Origin: Dicaeum eximium
Taxonomy: Eukaryota > Chordata > Aves > Passeriformes > Dicaeidae
Direction: 5' to 3'
Assembly (NCBI GenBank): GCA_013396995.1
Contig: VWZP01006044.1
Location: 75,596-139,595 of the forward strand
Length of the DNA: 64,000 nt
Numbering within the stretch: the first letter of the stretch is position 1; each line of letters opens with the position of its first letter. The position numbers were made by a program, and so were the translations under genes. The notes under the pieces are model-generated. The model searched no databases. It was not told the DNA's origin and saw only the letters and a program-made list of their open reading frames with translations. Below, piece by piece: positions 22,101 to 34,528 of the stretch.

Positions 22101-25100
22101 CTTTGGTCAAAGGTGTCAATGTACCACAATGAGAAACATATGAACTATTAATCTTCCATTTACACTGGATAATACAGCTGCCTGGGTAATACATTGTATT
22201 TTTCTCTGACTTTTTAATGCCATTTCCAATTGATAAGATATTACTTTCCTTCCAACATTTCTGATGAACTGAAATTCATGCAGCTGGACCTGTATGATTT
22301 TGTTTATTTCTCTTTTGGACAGAGTAGAGATAAAAGAAATCTATAAAGGACTACATAAAATATTCTTTTGCTGTCAAGACTGACCAGCTTCTCTGAATGA
22401 TCATTTCTGCTGAAATATGATTGCAAACCATCTAAGTTAACAAGAAAAATAAAGTATTAAAAATAACACACCTATTCAGAGAATAAAAGATTCTGATCTC
22501 AGGCTTTATTTCTTTCTTATAGGGTGTTTGTTACAGAGAATATTTCTATAAGTATACAGTGATGTTCCTTGAGCACATTTGGATGCAAATACCAAAGGTT
22601 CAAGCTATGTATAAGACAATCTCTATTCAATATCTTTGAAACAACAGTGAAATGCCAGATTTAATAGGAACGTAGTCATAAGGAGCATAGGGTGAAAGCC
22701 TTGAAGGTATTTAACCAGACATACATGAACATGAACATTAAAGTTCATAGTGAAGTTGCAAAGAAACATGAACCTCCTCTGCTGCTTAGCAAAAAAACAG
22801 GCACATCTGAATTTCACAGCTCTCCCCTCAGCTGTAGCCACAGAAACTTGTTGTTTCAGGATGGGATTGGGAACATCAGCTCACAGAAGTAGTAGAGATA
22901 TTATTTTAGGGTTTTTAAAAGTTTGTTTGTTTGTGGGGTTTTTAATATTTAGTCTTTTTTCCTCTTTTTTTTTTTAAAGTTTGGATTGCTCTGAATTCCT
23001 CTGTAACATCTAAATATTGGCAAACTGATAAAATGTTTTGACTGTAGGGGCAACTTCTCTGAAAAGGGCATTTCAAACAAGCTTTCCTTCTGTCTTTCTT
23101 CAATCCCCACCTCAGCCCCATATTTATCATGAACTATAAGAAAGGTATCAGAGAAGCTTTTTCTCCTTCTTCTGTATCTGGATGACTCAGATAGTATCGT
23201 GCATTATTATAGTGTGTTTAGTATTAAAAGATCTTGTCCTTATTTTACTGTTTTCTTAGGTATTTGAGGTGGTTTTAAATGTCAACCCAGAACTCAAAGG
23301 ACATTCTTGAGCTGGGAGCGTTGTCCATGTGCATGTCTTCCGCTGCACACAATTTTGGAAAAGTGATGTGCTGGCTGCTGGGTGAGGATATAATTATCAA
23401 ATAGGATTGGGAGGACAGGGGTTGTCTGTTCTCTGCTTGTGGTGACTTTATCTCATGGTCTGTTTAAGCTCCTAAAGTAGATAAGAGATTCCTAAGTGAA
23501 ACTTCTCTCCAAATACCATAAGATGGATCTTCACACCAAAATAAAGGCACCAAAAATACTTTTATTTCTTTTACAGAGAGTAAAAGAGGCTTAAGTCAAA
23601 GCACATCCTGTTCACCATGAGCAGCTAGTAAGGTTCAGCCAATAAATCAAAACATTATAACTTTTTGTGTCAAAACCTCTGAAAACCCCCAAAAGCAGGG
23701 AGAGGGAATAAGCTTCCCTTTTACAATGGCCCTGCTCTGGGGATGGAGAACATGCTTTCCTTCCTCATGCTGTCACTTTGCTTCTCCCTCACATTCCTCT
23801 TAACTCTTCAGCTTCAATCTCTTTATTCTGTGGAACTCGTGCTCTGATCAGCTGACTCATGTCATCATCAGCTTGTCAACACCTCCATCCCTTTTGGAAG
23901 TAGATAAATACTTATTCTTGAGATATATAAATAGCAGGAGATATGGAAATCTTTTTTTACCCGGGGTCATGAATCTCAGCTGCACCACTGTACCTGTCAC
24001 CCAGCAAAAATGCAGATGAAGTGCTCTGGAATTAGCTGCTTTGTGACCCCAGCAGACTGGACCAAACAGCACAGAAAACCTTGTGGCATTTGGGAATGGT
24101 CAGACCAAATGGCTGCTTCTCCCTTAGCAAACCAACTTCTTAACTTGGATGTGCCTACACTGCCCAGAAATCACAGCAGCAGCTGCCACAGTCCCCTCTC
24201 CTACTGGGTGGAAGAAAATGGGGATGCCTAATAACTCTGCATGGTGATTCTCCTCTAGTAAAACACAAATGCAATTTTCAGGTTCTTAGAAGGAGGATTT
24301 GACTGCACATAGGTAACAGGCAGCAGCCCAAAAACTTTAAAAGGCAACCCAGTGTGATGTTACTCAAAGTTAGGGGGAGGAAGAGGAGACATCCTGTTGT
24401 TTTAACCTACAGAAGGTGACAGCAAAGCCCTCTGAGAATATCTTAATATGAGTTCAGCAGGGAGAAGACTATTTTCTGAAAGAAAGAACATTTTCTTGGC
24501 ATTCTTGGAACAAACAAAGTACTTGGGGGAAACTGTGTCTGCCAAAAGTGATCAAATCACTCTGCTTTCAGAGAAAAGCAAACTGTTACTGACAAAGCTT
24601 CAGGAAGAGCACACTGGAACTCAGAAGCACCCTAGGCCTGATGGCTAAATTTCCTACCACATCCCTGCCAAGCAGACCTTCACAGTCAAATGAATAATAA
24701 AACAGACTAAGAATTTAAAGATGTTATGCACCAAAACAGTGTGAATTCTAGTGATGCTTAAACTCTGAGTATAAGCTGCTTTGCTGATTACTTGAGTGCT
24801 ACTTGAAACCAATCCCCATACAGTCAGCACAGAGAGTCTAATCCATGCCCTTCCATAATATTTTTGGTGAGACGAACTTATGGATGTAGGCAGAGAAGAA
24901 TTGTACAATCCTGGTTAAAGGCCTATCCTGTGGGGGCCACACATGGTTGTCATTGCAGAGATGCCAACAAAAATGTCAGATATCTGCAGAGTCAGGTTTT
25001 CAAAATCATAGCAATCTGCAAAGGTCACTTGCCCATCACATTAGGACATAAAGACTTTGTGCCACTAATAATGAGGAAAATTTTTAAACAAATGGTCCTT

Positions 25101-27280
25101 CTCAGGAGCTTCTCCAGCCTTGCTCTGGCTCTGTTTAAAGTTTCAGTACTTATACTTATTAGCCCTCTATTTCCTCCTCTTACAGAGTCAAAATGTACAA
25201 TTTTCAATTTTCTTAGTTTTGGTTGTATGCAGCAGAAAACTTACTGTTGAATTATTTGTTAGCTACAGGTAGGATTCACCACACCTAACTTCAGTGGACT
25301 GGGATGATTTAAACCAGTTTTCTAGATTCCTACTCTGATTAAGCTCATAAAAGTATTCAGATAGATGGTTTTTTTTAGCAAGTTGAACTACTCTTTGGAA
25401 ATGCCTAGTCAAAAATCTAGGTAAGTTACATAAAGCAGCTGTCTAACTTTAAAATTCAAGAAATTCAGGTGACATGCAGACTTTCTGGAGGATGTGAAAC
25501 TACATAATGCAGAGCTCCTGCTGCCTGAGTAAGAGCTTGCAAGCAATATTAGCTCAGACATGTCACCAAACTGGTAAATCAGTGGTGGCTTTGTCACCAG
25601 ACACAATAGTATTGTATGTCAATACACTAAATATGCCAGTTTATTGATGGAAATATTAGGGGTCTTTAACACACTGTATTGTAGACATATGCTAAGAGAT
25701 GAGATCTGTTATAGGTAAAAATTTAATTTAATATAAAATATTTTTATAGTCTTGAATAAACCCCTGGTACTTCAGGCTTGAAGCCCATCAAACTCTATGG
25801 AAATTAGTAGACAGAATAAAGGCCAGTATTTATGAGATAAGATGGGAAAGAGATAAAATCTGACTCTCTCTGTATGGAAGAGCCACACCTGACAGCAGAT
25901 GAGAATGACAGCATCACCCCCTTCCTCCCATCACTCCATGCAAATGATGGCTCTGCATCAGCAACTTGTCTGAAACTGCGTGGTGAGAGCAGCAGAACTT
26001 CCTCTGCATATTCTTCATGTATGGGATGGATGAGATATTTCATTTCATACATCATTTACTGTTGGCTGCAGTTGTTTCACAAAGACCTATTTTGACTTTG
26101 CTAGAAACGTGAAAAAGAGTTTCCAAGTTTGGAAATTTCTGCAAACAACAAGCTGAACTGCAACTCCAGCTGATGTCTGAGTCATCAGAGACCCCTTGAC
26201 TTCAACAGCATTGTATATTTATGTTATTTGTCTGCTGGGTGTAGTTTTGAAGTCAAGCAAAGCTGTGTTAACATGGTAGGAGTGAAATTGGGAATAAGAC
26301 TGTTTTTCTACCTGGAACTGAATTTTATAGAGAGATATTTTACATTTGATATTTCAACCAGCATAGTCCTAGCAATGAATATTTTCACACCTTTCCACTG
26401 CTTTTGTCTGTCTCTGAGAAATTTTGTCTCACCAGCTCAGTAACATGGTCCTTCAAAAACTTGGTCTAAATTATCTGCTACCTAGAGCAAGAGAGATAAC
26501 ACTTGAGTGTGCATGAGATTAAACTTGATCCAAATACTGATCAGAAACTTTCAAAAACCATTTAGAAGCAGGTTATCATTGATAAGCAGTTCTTTTTTAT
26601 ACCCATTCCCAAAATGGGCTTCCTTATATTTGAGACAAAAAAAATCAATATTCAATATACTCTCTCTTTTCCTCCATTAGCCTTTTTATTTGAATCATAG
26701 GAAAAATAGGCTACAGTTCACACAGTATATGAGGGACTAACTCTTAGTCTTGGCAAGGACTAAGGAGGAAAGTAGTACCTGATCCACTCCTGTGCCACAG
26801 AAATAATTTTCTGGGAAAATGTTTTCACCTCTTCTTTCCCCGCTACACAGCCACATATAAATATTATGGTAATTGAATAGAAATTAGAAGGTATTTGGAT
26901 AGAAAATACTAATAATTAAAAGAAATTAGGATATTTTTGAATGTCTACATTAAAAATTAATTTAACATGATGGTCTGCAAGAGTTGTATGATGTGACTTG
27001 CTATATGCTACCACATCACTGGTCTTAATATCTCATGTGGCACTTCTCATTTTTTGGTTTCCTAATATAACACTTCTAAATGTACTTTTACATCAGAAAT
27101 TAATGACAATTTAAAAAAAGAACCTGACAGCTTTCCTATCATCCCCCCTTCTTCAAGCTAAAGTGTTTGAGAGGAAAAAAAAATTGTGATTTGTTTTGGA
27201 ACAGCACAAAATCCTAGACCAGCTTAATTCTCATTATGAGCCTTGTTACATTCTTCTTCAATTCATTTTGAAGAGAAAGC
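19129..27280. other. Anonymous DNA, no gene seen
   Basis: Over 8 kb without a recognisable exon, RNA gene or transposon. A somewhat GC-richer block lies at 21230-21600 with overlapping short frames on both strands. T/G-rich patches lie near 20727-20755 and 22905-22980. The frames at 24448-24648 and 24864-25250 look exon-like in length, but match nothing I know and lack clear splice sites. Confidence 0.5.
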
Positions 27281-27530
27281 TGCAAAAATAAAAGGCTGGA
27301 CAGTCAGGGTCCAAATATTTTTTAGCGTGATGGTGGATGAATTAACAGGCAAGTAATGCTGTGTGAAACAGAAAACAGAGAGCTTGTTGCAAACCCTCCA
27401 TCTGCCTGGGCTGGAAATAAGGACATTACAGAGCTCATCTGCAGACGGATGTTGCTATTTAATGTAATTTCCAGCAAACCATTCATTAAATTCATAGCTG
27501 CACCTGATACCCATTCATGAGTTCCTGCTT
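27281..27530. other. Candidate conserved non-coding element
   Basis: This stretch lacks simple repeats, has balanced composition and holds several homeodomain-type TAAT or ATTA cores, such as GAATTAAC near 27340 and TTTAATGTAATTT near 27457. It resembles deeply conserved vertebrate enhancers in texture. This is an impression only; no alignment was possible. Confidence 0.2.
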
Positions 27531-30500
27531 ACAAGTTCTCTCAAAATAGGCTGTTCCACAACTTTTGGAAGCTTTACACACCAGATTACAGCAAACTGCA
27601 AGAAATGGAGGATGGATGCTGTAAGGAGAAAATTAACTGCGGATTTCTGAGACCTTGGTGAACACCTAATGATATATTTAACATCTGAAATAGAAGGGAT
27701 GCCCAGTCTTCTAAGTAGTTTTGAACTTTCCTCTTTCAAACAAAATTTGATGTGGATCCAGGAACACACAGATAACAAGGAAAGTGGAAAAATGCTCTCT
27801 GTAAATAGGCAGCACTCTGATTTCAGGAATGTGGAAAAGGCTGCAGTCTGACCCACCATTTGCAAGGAATTAGAGCAGCCATCAGAGAACCTGCACTCCT
27901 ACAGGTCTGTACAAATCTCAGTAATTTCAGCCTATTGGCTTCAACAGATCTTTTCTCATTTTGGATGCCTTCAATTGTGTTAACACTATTTTCAGATCAG
28001 ACATTATTCAAACTCGAAACAACTTCTGGCTTTTACCAAATAACTTGGTCAATCCACAGTAACACACGTACTAAAACTGTAATAGTGTAATGACAGAGTG
28101 AAGACTTATTAAAAACAAAATCCCACCTTTTTGAGCCTTTGGACAGAAATAAAGAGAGCATTAAAGCTTATTACACATGTAAAGTTTTGAAGTGTTGAAA
28201 TCAAAGTAAATAATCATAGTACTAATAAAAAATGTCTGAGAGCAAAGATCAAACAATATAAATTCTGTCTTCCCTATTGTGTTTAAAGATTTCATCTCAC
28301 TCTTCATTTGTGTAGAGCCTTTCTGCAAATTGACAAGAGTCTGAGTATAGTCAGTTATAAATGAAAAATCCTTGGCTTTAGGATATATCATTTCAGGCAT
28401 ATAAAAATCAGACATTTTTAGGTCATTGAGCTGATATAATGTTTCAACATATATTGCTTATCAATGATCATTGTCTTAAACCTCATAGTGCACCTTGTGT
28501 AAAATAAGATGAAGAATTTCCCATGTGAAGTGATACTTTCCTAATTTCTTTTTCCACCTGTATTTCCACCTGTTTATTGTCTTCCCCTTCCCTGTCTCCA
28601 CTGAAATGTCTCTGTATGTTTCCACCTGTAGTCATACATTTGATAAACAAGCAAATTTTCCCAAGTACATAAAGGATTTTCCTTTTTTTTTGCCTTCTCT
28701 GTAAGGAGCATCTTGCTAATCTCCTTAAAGACGCCACTGACAGGTCAAAAATGTTACAGAAATTAGCTGCCTTAAATGGTAAGTGGCACCAGACCTCAGT
28801 GTGCAACACTTATGACCTTGGTCCCATGTACCCACTGAGCACCAAGGTGATGAACTCCAACTCTCCCTTTTCTCTTTACAGTTACTGAAGCTTTACTTGT
28901 GGGTGAGCTCCTCGCAGCCTGAAATCACAGATTGATGTGACCTGGCTGTATCACTTTTGTGTGTAGATCTTCCAGTAATATTGACACTTCTTTCCTTTAA
29001 TTTTTGTTCCTTTGCCTATTTATGTTTCTTCCACCCAGAGTCAGAAAATTTCATAAAAGCACAGGACAGCCATTCCTAGAAAAATCTGGAATCACAGCAT
29101 GGATAACTGTGGAGCCTAGGGTCTGTTGTCTGAAGTCCTTCAAAGGAAATGCTAAATATCACAAAAATTCAGTGACTTTTCAAAGGTAGTGCTGAAAGTT
29201 GTTCTGACTGTGCTGCTATGGCACTGATACCCAAATCATATACAGCCTAGTGTCTTATTAGATGTAATGAGACCTCAAAATTAGCAGCTGAACACCAAAA
29301 TTAGGATTACGGTCTCAGAAATATATGCTGACAGTTGGGATTTATCAGGGTTATGATCACTTTTACATTCTCTTAATCTGGATAGTTCAGCCACTGTGGC
29401 CTCCCAGTACAGGAGGAAAGGATCTCCAAAAGGTTATACTCATAAGCTAAGGAGACCTGGTTGAATATCTGACTCAAGAGATATCAGTGAGATCTCCTGA
29501 TGTCCCTACTAACTTTGCTGTGTAGATGACATCAATGAAAATTGCTGATTCTTTTGTCAGCGTATAAATCCCTATTTTGTCAAGGTCAGTGAAGGCACAG
29601 AGATACACCTTTTTAGTGAGGACCCTGCAGTTTGTTCTTCTATGATTATTCTTTAAATGTCTTATCATTACACAAATTATGCCTTGACATTATTTTTTGA
29701 TATTTATTCTTTGAACCAGAATACTGGAAAGGGGAAGGTATTGTACCTTCTCAAGGAGAGCAAGATCTGCAAGGCTGGGTAGCAAAGAGCTGTACACAAA
29801 ACAAACCAGGTTCAAGCTTGCATTCAGCACAGCCAAAGAGCATTCACCGGAGATGCCTAATTTACAGGCCTGTCTGCCCTGGGTTCCTTATTAAAGTTAT
29901 CACCCTTAACAGCTCTTTGGCTTTTTCCATAGGCTAGGGGAGAGTGCGGGGTATCTCTTCTCAGGTTAAATGACACAGCTAAATGCCTGAGAAATACCCA
30001 AAGGTGCCAGTGGCACCACTTATCTCAGTTTCTTACATAATACCCTTTAGGCATCAGGGCTTCCTTGGCTGCTGCTGATTCACATCTCACTCCAAGTGTG
30101 TCCTGGTGGGTGGCTGTAGGGACATTTTGTTCTTTGTGCTTTCCTTCCTTCCTCCTCCCCCTCCCCATCACACTTGAATTCTCTGGCAATTCAGCTGTGA
30201 TATCTCTTCATAGTGGCATCTTCCAGGGACAGAACACGCTGTACATACTTACAATATATTTAATAGAAATCAACATTCACCCATACAGCAGTTCTAGGAA
30301 CAGACTTTAAATGAAATGCTGAATCCCAAATACTCCAACCTGCTTCACCCTGTCTTTTGCATCACAAATTCCTTTAGCAGCTGGGAGAAAAAGATATAAC
30401 ATCTGATTTTGTCACTCATACCAGATTTCTCTTGCCCTTCAAACTGAAAAATCCAGTCATAAATAGGTGTGTATTCACATGTGACTATGAATATCTGTGC

Positions 30501-31230
30501 AAACACAGCTAATGCAATTCGCCCCTTCTCCACCTAAGTGCTAAAACCCCAAAGTTGAGGGCTCACACTTCTAGAAATATATTCTTTCTCAAAGAATATC
30601 TTATGTGATACATGATGCTCAGTAAGTTTTATTATTTTGTGTTATCCTGTGGTACTTGTAAATATGATATCCCTCTTGCTGGTATAGAAGTATGAGGCAC
30701 AGAAAACTGAAAAAGAATTCCAGTTCCCAGCAAAAATCATTAGTCAGACTGAAACCAACACTTACACAATCAGACATCATCACTATTGCTGGTACAATTA
30801 TATCCTCTCAGAGTAGTGCTTAGAGACCTCCAGCAGTAGGTGAGTTGTTATTCTGGTAATTACTGGACACACCTATAATACAAATTCCTCCATAAAAAAG
30901 TTAATGATCTAATTGACAAGAGCGACTCGGAAAAATGAATGGAAAGTCATGCTAAGGTCTGGGAGGTAGATAAATGCCAAAACCACAGCGTAAAATAAAA
31001 TGAACATGCTCTAAATGTAACAGAGACAAAATGTCTGTGTCAGATTGTGTTCTAAAGATTGTTGAGGCTGGATAGCTCCTGCTCCTTTATGTCTGGGAGC
31101 TATTTTCTATAAAAGCCTAATACCCTGCTGCTCTCTGACACTAGGTAGGTCACCACTTTTTAGGTGGAAGTGAGCATCTGGGCACTTACCTAAGGCCATC
31201 TGGAAATTTAAATGCCTAAATCACCTAAGG
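27531..31230. other. Anonymous AT-rich DNA, no gene seen
   Basis: No repeat family, exon or RNA gene was recognised. The largest frames (116 and 108 codons, minus strand) lack known domains. Confidence 0.5.
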
Positions 31231-31760
31231 GCCCCTTTGGCCAGCCTTACTCAGACCAGGGCTCAGCCATTCCTGCCACACTCAGCACAGGATGCAGCAA
31301 TACCTGCAACTTTGAAAATATCTGCCTGTCAGGGAGCAGCAAGGGCTGAGGTCCTTCCCCTAGGGACATGGAGCTGAGAGCCAAGAGTGGCCTCAGCACA
31401 TGGGGTCTGTCCCTGCATGTGCTGATGGCAGGGTCCAGGAGCAGGGGCAGACACAGCAGGAGTGAACCAGGTCTGGGATCCATCCAGTGAGCCCAGTCAG
31501 GAGCTGAAGGAGATGGAGCCAGAAAAAGGAATGGAGATAAGGCCAAGGATGCATCCATGGTACAGGGACAAAGGCAGTGCTGGGGGTGAGTTCCAAGGCA
31601 CACTTAAGGGATTTACCCAGGAGAAAGCTGCCTGCTCTATGGGCTGGATGCCCATGAAAGAGCCAGTGGCAAATCTGCAGAGGTAGAGCAACAATACAGG
31701 AAAATCCAAACATGGGCTGACCAGCCAAGCTTAAACAGCTGTTTGAAAGTGTTTCTGGTT
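31231..31760. other. GC-rich block with overlapping open frames, unidentified
   Basis: Composition rises clearly above the flanks, with many CAG, CTG and GGC words. Minus-strand frames of 118 and 133 codons overlap plus-strand frames. They are leucine-, serine- and proline-rich and resemble no protein family I know, so GC-rich sequence with few stops is the simplest explanation. It may be a degraded LTR or other repeat. Confidence 0.35.
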
Positions 31761-32503
31761 CCATGGTGCAGATGATGGATCCAGGCAAGGTCATTGGCCA
31801 TTGAGCCCTACTTACTATTCATTACTGAATTGTTTCTGTGAGGTTAGGAACTGGACAACCAAGCCTTCTTTTGTGTTGAATTAAGAAAAAGTGTCTTAAA
31901 TAAATGGAATTATCACCTTCTGAAGGAACTCATGTTCTCCAGAAAGTTAATCTTAAATTCCTAAGATCCAGAACCTGAGATTTGTGTCTGGCATAACAGC
32001 CCAGCAGTTACAGCATTCTTCAGAACTGGGAGACCTGGTGTCAGAGACCTGTAATATCTTCATATCAGAAGACACTCTAACCAGTATTTTTATCTGCTGC
32101 TGGGAGATGTTTGATCTGTCTTAATGCATTTTCTGATCTGTCTTAAGGCATTTTCTGCATACATTCAGCTTCTGAGATCGGAGCTAAGATACCAGTAAGA
32201 GATGAACTTTGGAGGAGTTTGGTTTCACCAATGATCAAAATGCTTTATTTGGAGGGTATGTCTGTTCTGATTGATGTGCTCATGGCAGAGCAGCCGAGAA
32301 GGAGGGTTTGTGCTTTTCTTGATCTGGCTGCTGGATTTGAGGTTAACTAAGATGTTTTCACATGGAGGAATGTTGTATCTTCTTCCTATGTCATCATGGC
32401 TAAAACTCAGAGGCAACAGACATTTTCATAGAGGACCATGTAGAGTTTTTTGTAGTTTAATATGTCCTTGGGAGTCTCAGCTTGATACAAAGACAATGTG
32501 CTG
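31761..32503. other. Mostly anonymous; right part may be ERV leader (minus strand)
   Basis: 31990-32060 vaguely resembles the head of a tRNA-derived SINE. From about 32225 to 32503 the sequence would be the leader or start of the internal region of the minus-strand retrovirus whose LTR begins at 32527. I could not recognise gag sequence there. Confidence 0.35.
32112..32155. repeat. Tandem duplication of a 22-bp unit
   Basis: Copies at 32112-32133 and 32134-32155 differ by one base (ATGC versus AGGC). A recent local duplication. Confidence 0.93.
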
Positions 32504-32525
32504 CCCCACGTCTCAGGGGTCACCA
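32504..32525 (-). other. Retroviral primer binding site, tRNA-Trp-like
   Basis: The minus strand reads TGGTGACCCCTGAGACGTG directly after the LTR end. Avian alpharetroviruses prime on tRNA-Trp with a site that begins TGGTGACCCC and continues GACGTG. Here the same two parts are present with a small insertion between them. Its position, one base from the LTR edge and starting with TGG, is exactly where a primer site belongs. Confidence 0.7.
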
Positions 32526-32526
32526 A

Positions 32527-32915
32527 TGGTTGCCGTTGGAGTCCAGCCAGGGTGAATCAAGACTCTTGACTCCAATATCACAAGGTTTATATTATTTATT
32601 AAAATGACTCCATTGTTCAGAAGGATTTGGGCTATTTCTGCCCAGGTACAGAGCCAGCGTCTTGCTACTTCAAGCTCCATACCCCAACTCTGCAAGAATG
32701 CCAGAAAATGTTTACAAAGTCAGAGAGATAGCAATTCTTTATATCATAGGTTGAGAAAAGAAAACCACATCTCCCATATCGAGAGGGCACAGGAATGCAT
32801 TTTGTCCTTGAAACACGCACACAAAGATTTGAAATCTGCAGAGAAAAAAGAGCTTTCCCATGGAAGAAAAACTCAGCAAGTTTGCATTCAAGAAACTTAT
32901 AAAATGTCCAGTGAC
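32527..32915 (-). mobile_element. Antisense LTR with adjoining primer binding site
   Basis: Reading the minus strand, a TATATAAAG-like box (complement near 32735-32745) is followed by AATAAA (complement of 32595-32600), then a terminal ...GGCAACCA at 32527. The primer site lies one base beyond. This is the R-U5-primer order of a 5' LTR, so some internal region should lie to the left, although it was not recognised. The right limit (5' end of U3) is unclear because a plus-strand LTR starts at 32921. The primer type points to a class II (alpha/beta-like) element. Confidence 0.68.
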
Positions 32916-33225
32916 ATGAATGTGCTGGTTTTGCATTGGAGCCATTCACAGAAGTGACTTTCTAAGGGAAGCTGCTAGCAGTTTTGTCCATGTCTGACAA
33001 AAAAAAACCCAATCAGTAATTAGCTTTGAGAATTGACAATCTGTTAAACCACTGAGAAAGCTGGACACACTTCTATGAATACACATGTTAAAGATGAAAA
33101 ATCCCAGGAAGCCCTCTTTTCCTCCTTTTCCTTCGGGCCCTTAGCAGGTAACAAGGCCGGCCTAGCCCCGTCTCAGCCGGGCCGGGCCTGGCCGGGCAGG
33201 CTCTGCTGTGGGGCCGGGCCCCATC

Positions 33226-33339
33226 GGCTGCCGGGCAGGGGGAAGGGAGGCCATTGGCCCCATGGCTGCCGGGCTGGGGGAAGGGAGGCCACTGGCCCCA
33301 TGGCTGCCGGGCAGGGGGAACGGAGGCCATTGGCCCCCG
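33226..33339. repeat. GC-rich minisatellite, 38 bp x 3, in LTR U3
   Basis: Copies start at 33226, 33264 and 33302, each beginning GGCTGCCGGGC and containing GGAGGCCA. They differ at a few positions. The array supplies proline/glycine-rich spurious frames on both strands, all without stops because the unit lacks them. It is the most CpG-rich part of the window. Confidence 0.95.
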
Positions 33340-33525
33340 GCATGCTGCAGCTGAGCCCTGGCCTGGCTGCTGAGATCCCAGCCATGCCCCCAGCCCGGCC
33401 GCAGCTCCAGCCACAAGCTACCAAGCCTGGCCAGGGTCACATAACCATCTGCAGGCCCCGGGCAAGATACTAACTCTTTCAGTGCACAGATAAGACTTAC
33501 AGACCTTCAGTCCTCCCTCGGCTGA

Positions 33526-33533
33526 GATAAAAG
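33526..33533 (+). promoter_or_regulatory. TATA-like box of the long LTR
   Basis: GATAAAAG at this point lies downstream of the GC-rich U3 and upstream of the presumed R region. It is the only good TATA-like word in the right place. Confidence 0.5.
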
Positions 33534-33987
33534 GACAGAGGGAAAACACGTAGAGGAACAACATGAAGACACCAAGGTCAATGAAGAAAGAGTCAAGTCA
33601 CAGATGGGAGGGATGAGGAGATGCCTTGATCTTGGGGCTGAAATCTTCTTGTAAAGCTATGGAGACGAATGTAATTGGTACATCATACTCTTTTTTTATT
33701 GTAACTTGTTGAAACTATGGGGAGATGAAGTGTTCAAATTGTAGATATGAGCAAGGGCCTCCATGCTAAAGTAAACCGTTGTTGAAGTAGCTGTGATCCC
33801 ATGAGAAATTTGAACAGAGAGAGAGAGAAGAGTGATAAAGACCCGCTGTCCCAGGGAAAGAAGAAGAAGAAGACCTCTGTTCCTAGACACAAAGATGATC
33901 TCAGAGAGAGATAAAGAGAACCTTTGCTCTTGAGCAGCTTATCCTTAAAATAGTACCCTATAAGTTGACATGTCCCATAAACACAGT

Positions 33988-34028
33988 GGTGGGAAAGCTG
34001 TGAAAGATGGGANGGTGGGAAAGCTGTG
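33988..34028. repeat. 15-bp direct repeat around an ambiguous base
   Basis: GGTGGGAAAGCTGTG occurs at 33988-34002 and again at 34014-34028. The undetermined base N at 34013 sits just before the second copy, so the duplication may be real or an assembly effect. Confidence 0.85.
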
Positions 34029-34334
34029 GGGGGACTTCACGATTACAGATTCCCAGGTGGCTGCTATTCATGGAAATTAAAAGCCACAAGAGAACGGTTT
34101 TCTTGTGGAAAAGTCTCCATAAATTGACAAGACGGACTCCTCTCCCTAGGTGTACAGAAGAAAGACTATTCTACAGGTGATAAACTGACTGAAGGTGATG
34201 AACTTCCTGGCAGCTTGTTTCTGTATATTGTTAGTGAGAAAGAAAAGGTTTTAGGGAGGAGAAGAAGTGTTCTAGAGGTTTTATTCTGATTCTTCTTTTA
34301 GTTACTGTGAAGTTTCTTTATTTTAGTTACTGTT

Positions 34335-34340
34335 AATAAA
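34335..34340 (+). terminator. Polyadenylation signal of the long LTR
   Basis: A canonical AATAAA is followed by a T-rich CTTTTGTTTA stretch, consistent with the R/U5 junction of the LTR. Confidence 0.65.
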
Positions 34341-34465
34341 CTTTTGTTTATACTCTTTTAAAGTTTTGGGCCTGCTTTGCCTTCCTTATAATCTCACAGC
34401 AGGAAATTAGTAAGTATATTCTAGTGAGTGCACTGGTGTTTAGCCAGTGCTAGAACCCATCACAT

Positions 34466-34528
34466 AATTGGTGCATTGGCTGGGAAATCTCAAATTGGTG
34501 AACAAAAAACCACTACACTAAATTGGCG
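34466..34528 (+). repeat. Three AATTGGYG words at 27-28 bp spacing in LTR U5
   Basis: AATTGGTG lies at 34466-34473 and 34493-34500, and AATTGGCG at 34521-34528. The sequence between the words has diverged. This looks like a degenerate tandem array of about 28 bp at the LTR's 3' end. Confidence 0.8.

Noticed and set aside
24864..25250. 128-codon plus-strand frame
   Set aside because: No recognisable domain, overlapped by minus-strand frames, and no splice or promoter context.
31990..32060. Resemblance to a tRNA-derived SINE head or tRNA gene
   Set aside because: Only the A-box-like and gagacctggtgtc-like words match. It does not fold as a tRNA, and no SINE body or tail follows.
33075..33473. 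Proline/glycine-rich frames of 83-132 codons on both strands
   Set aside because: They are produced by the stop-free 38-bp minisatellite within LTR U3.
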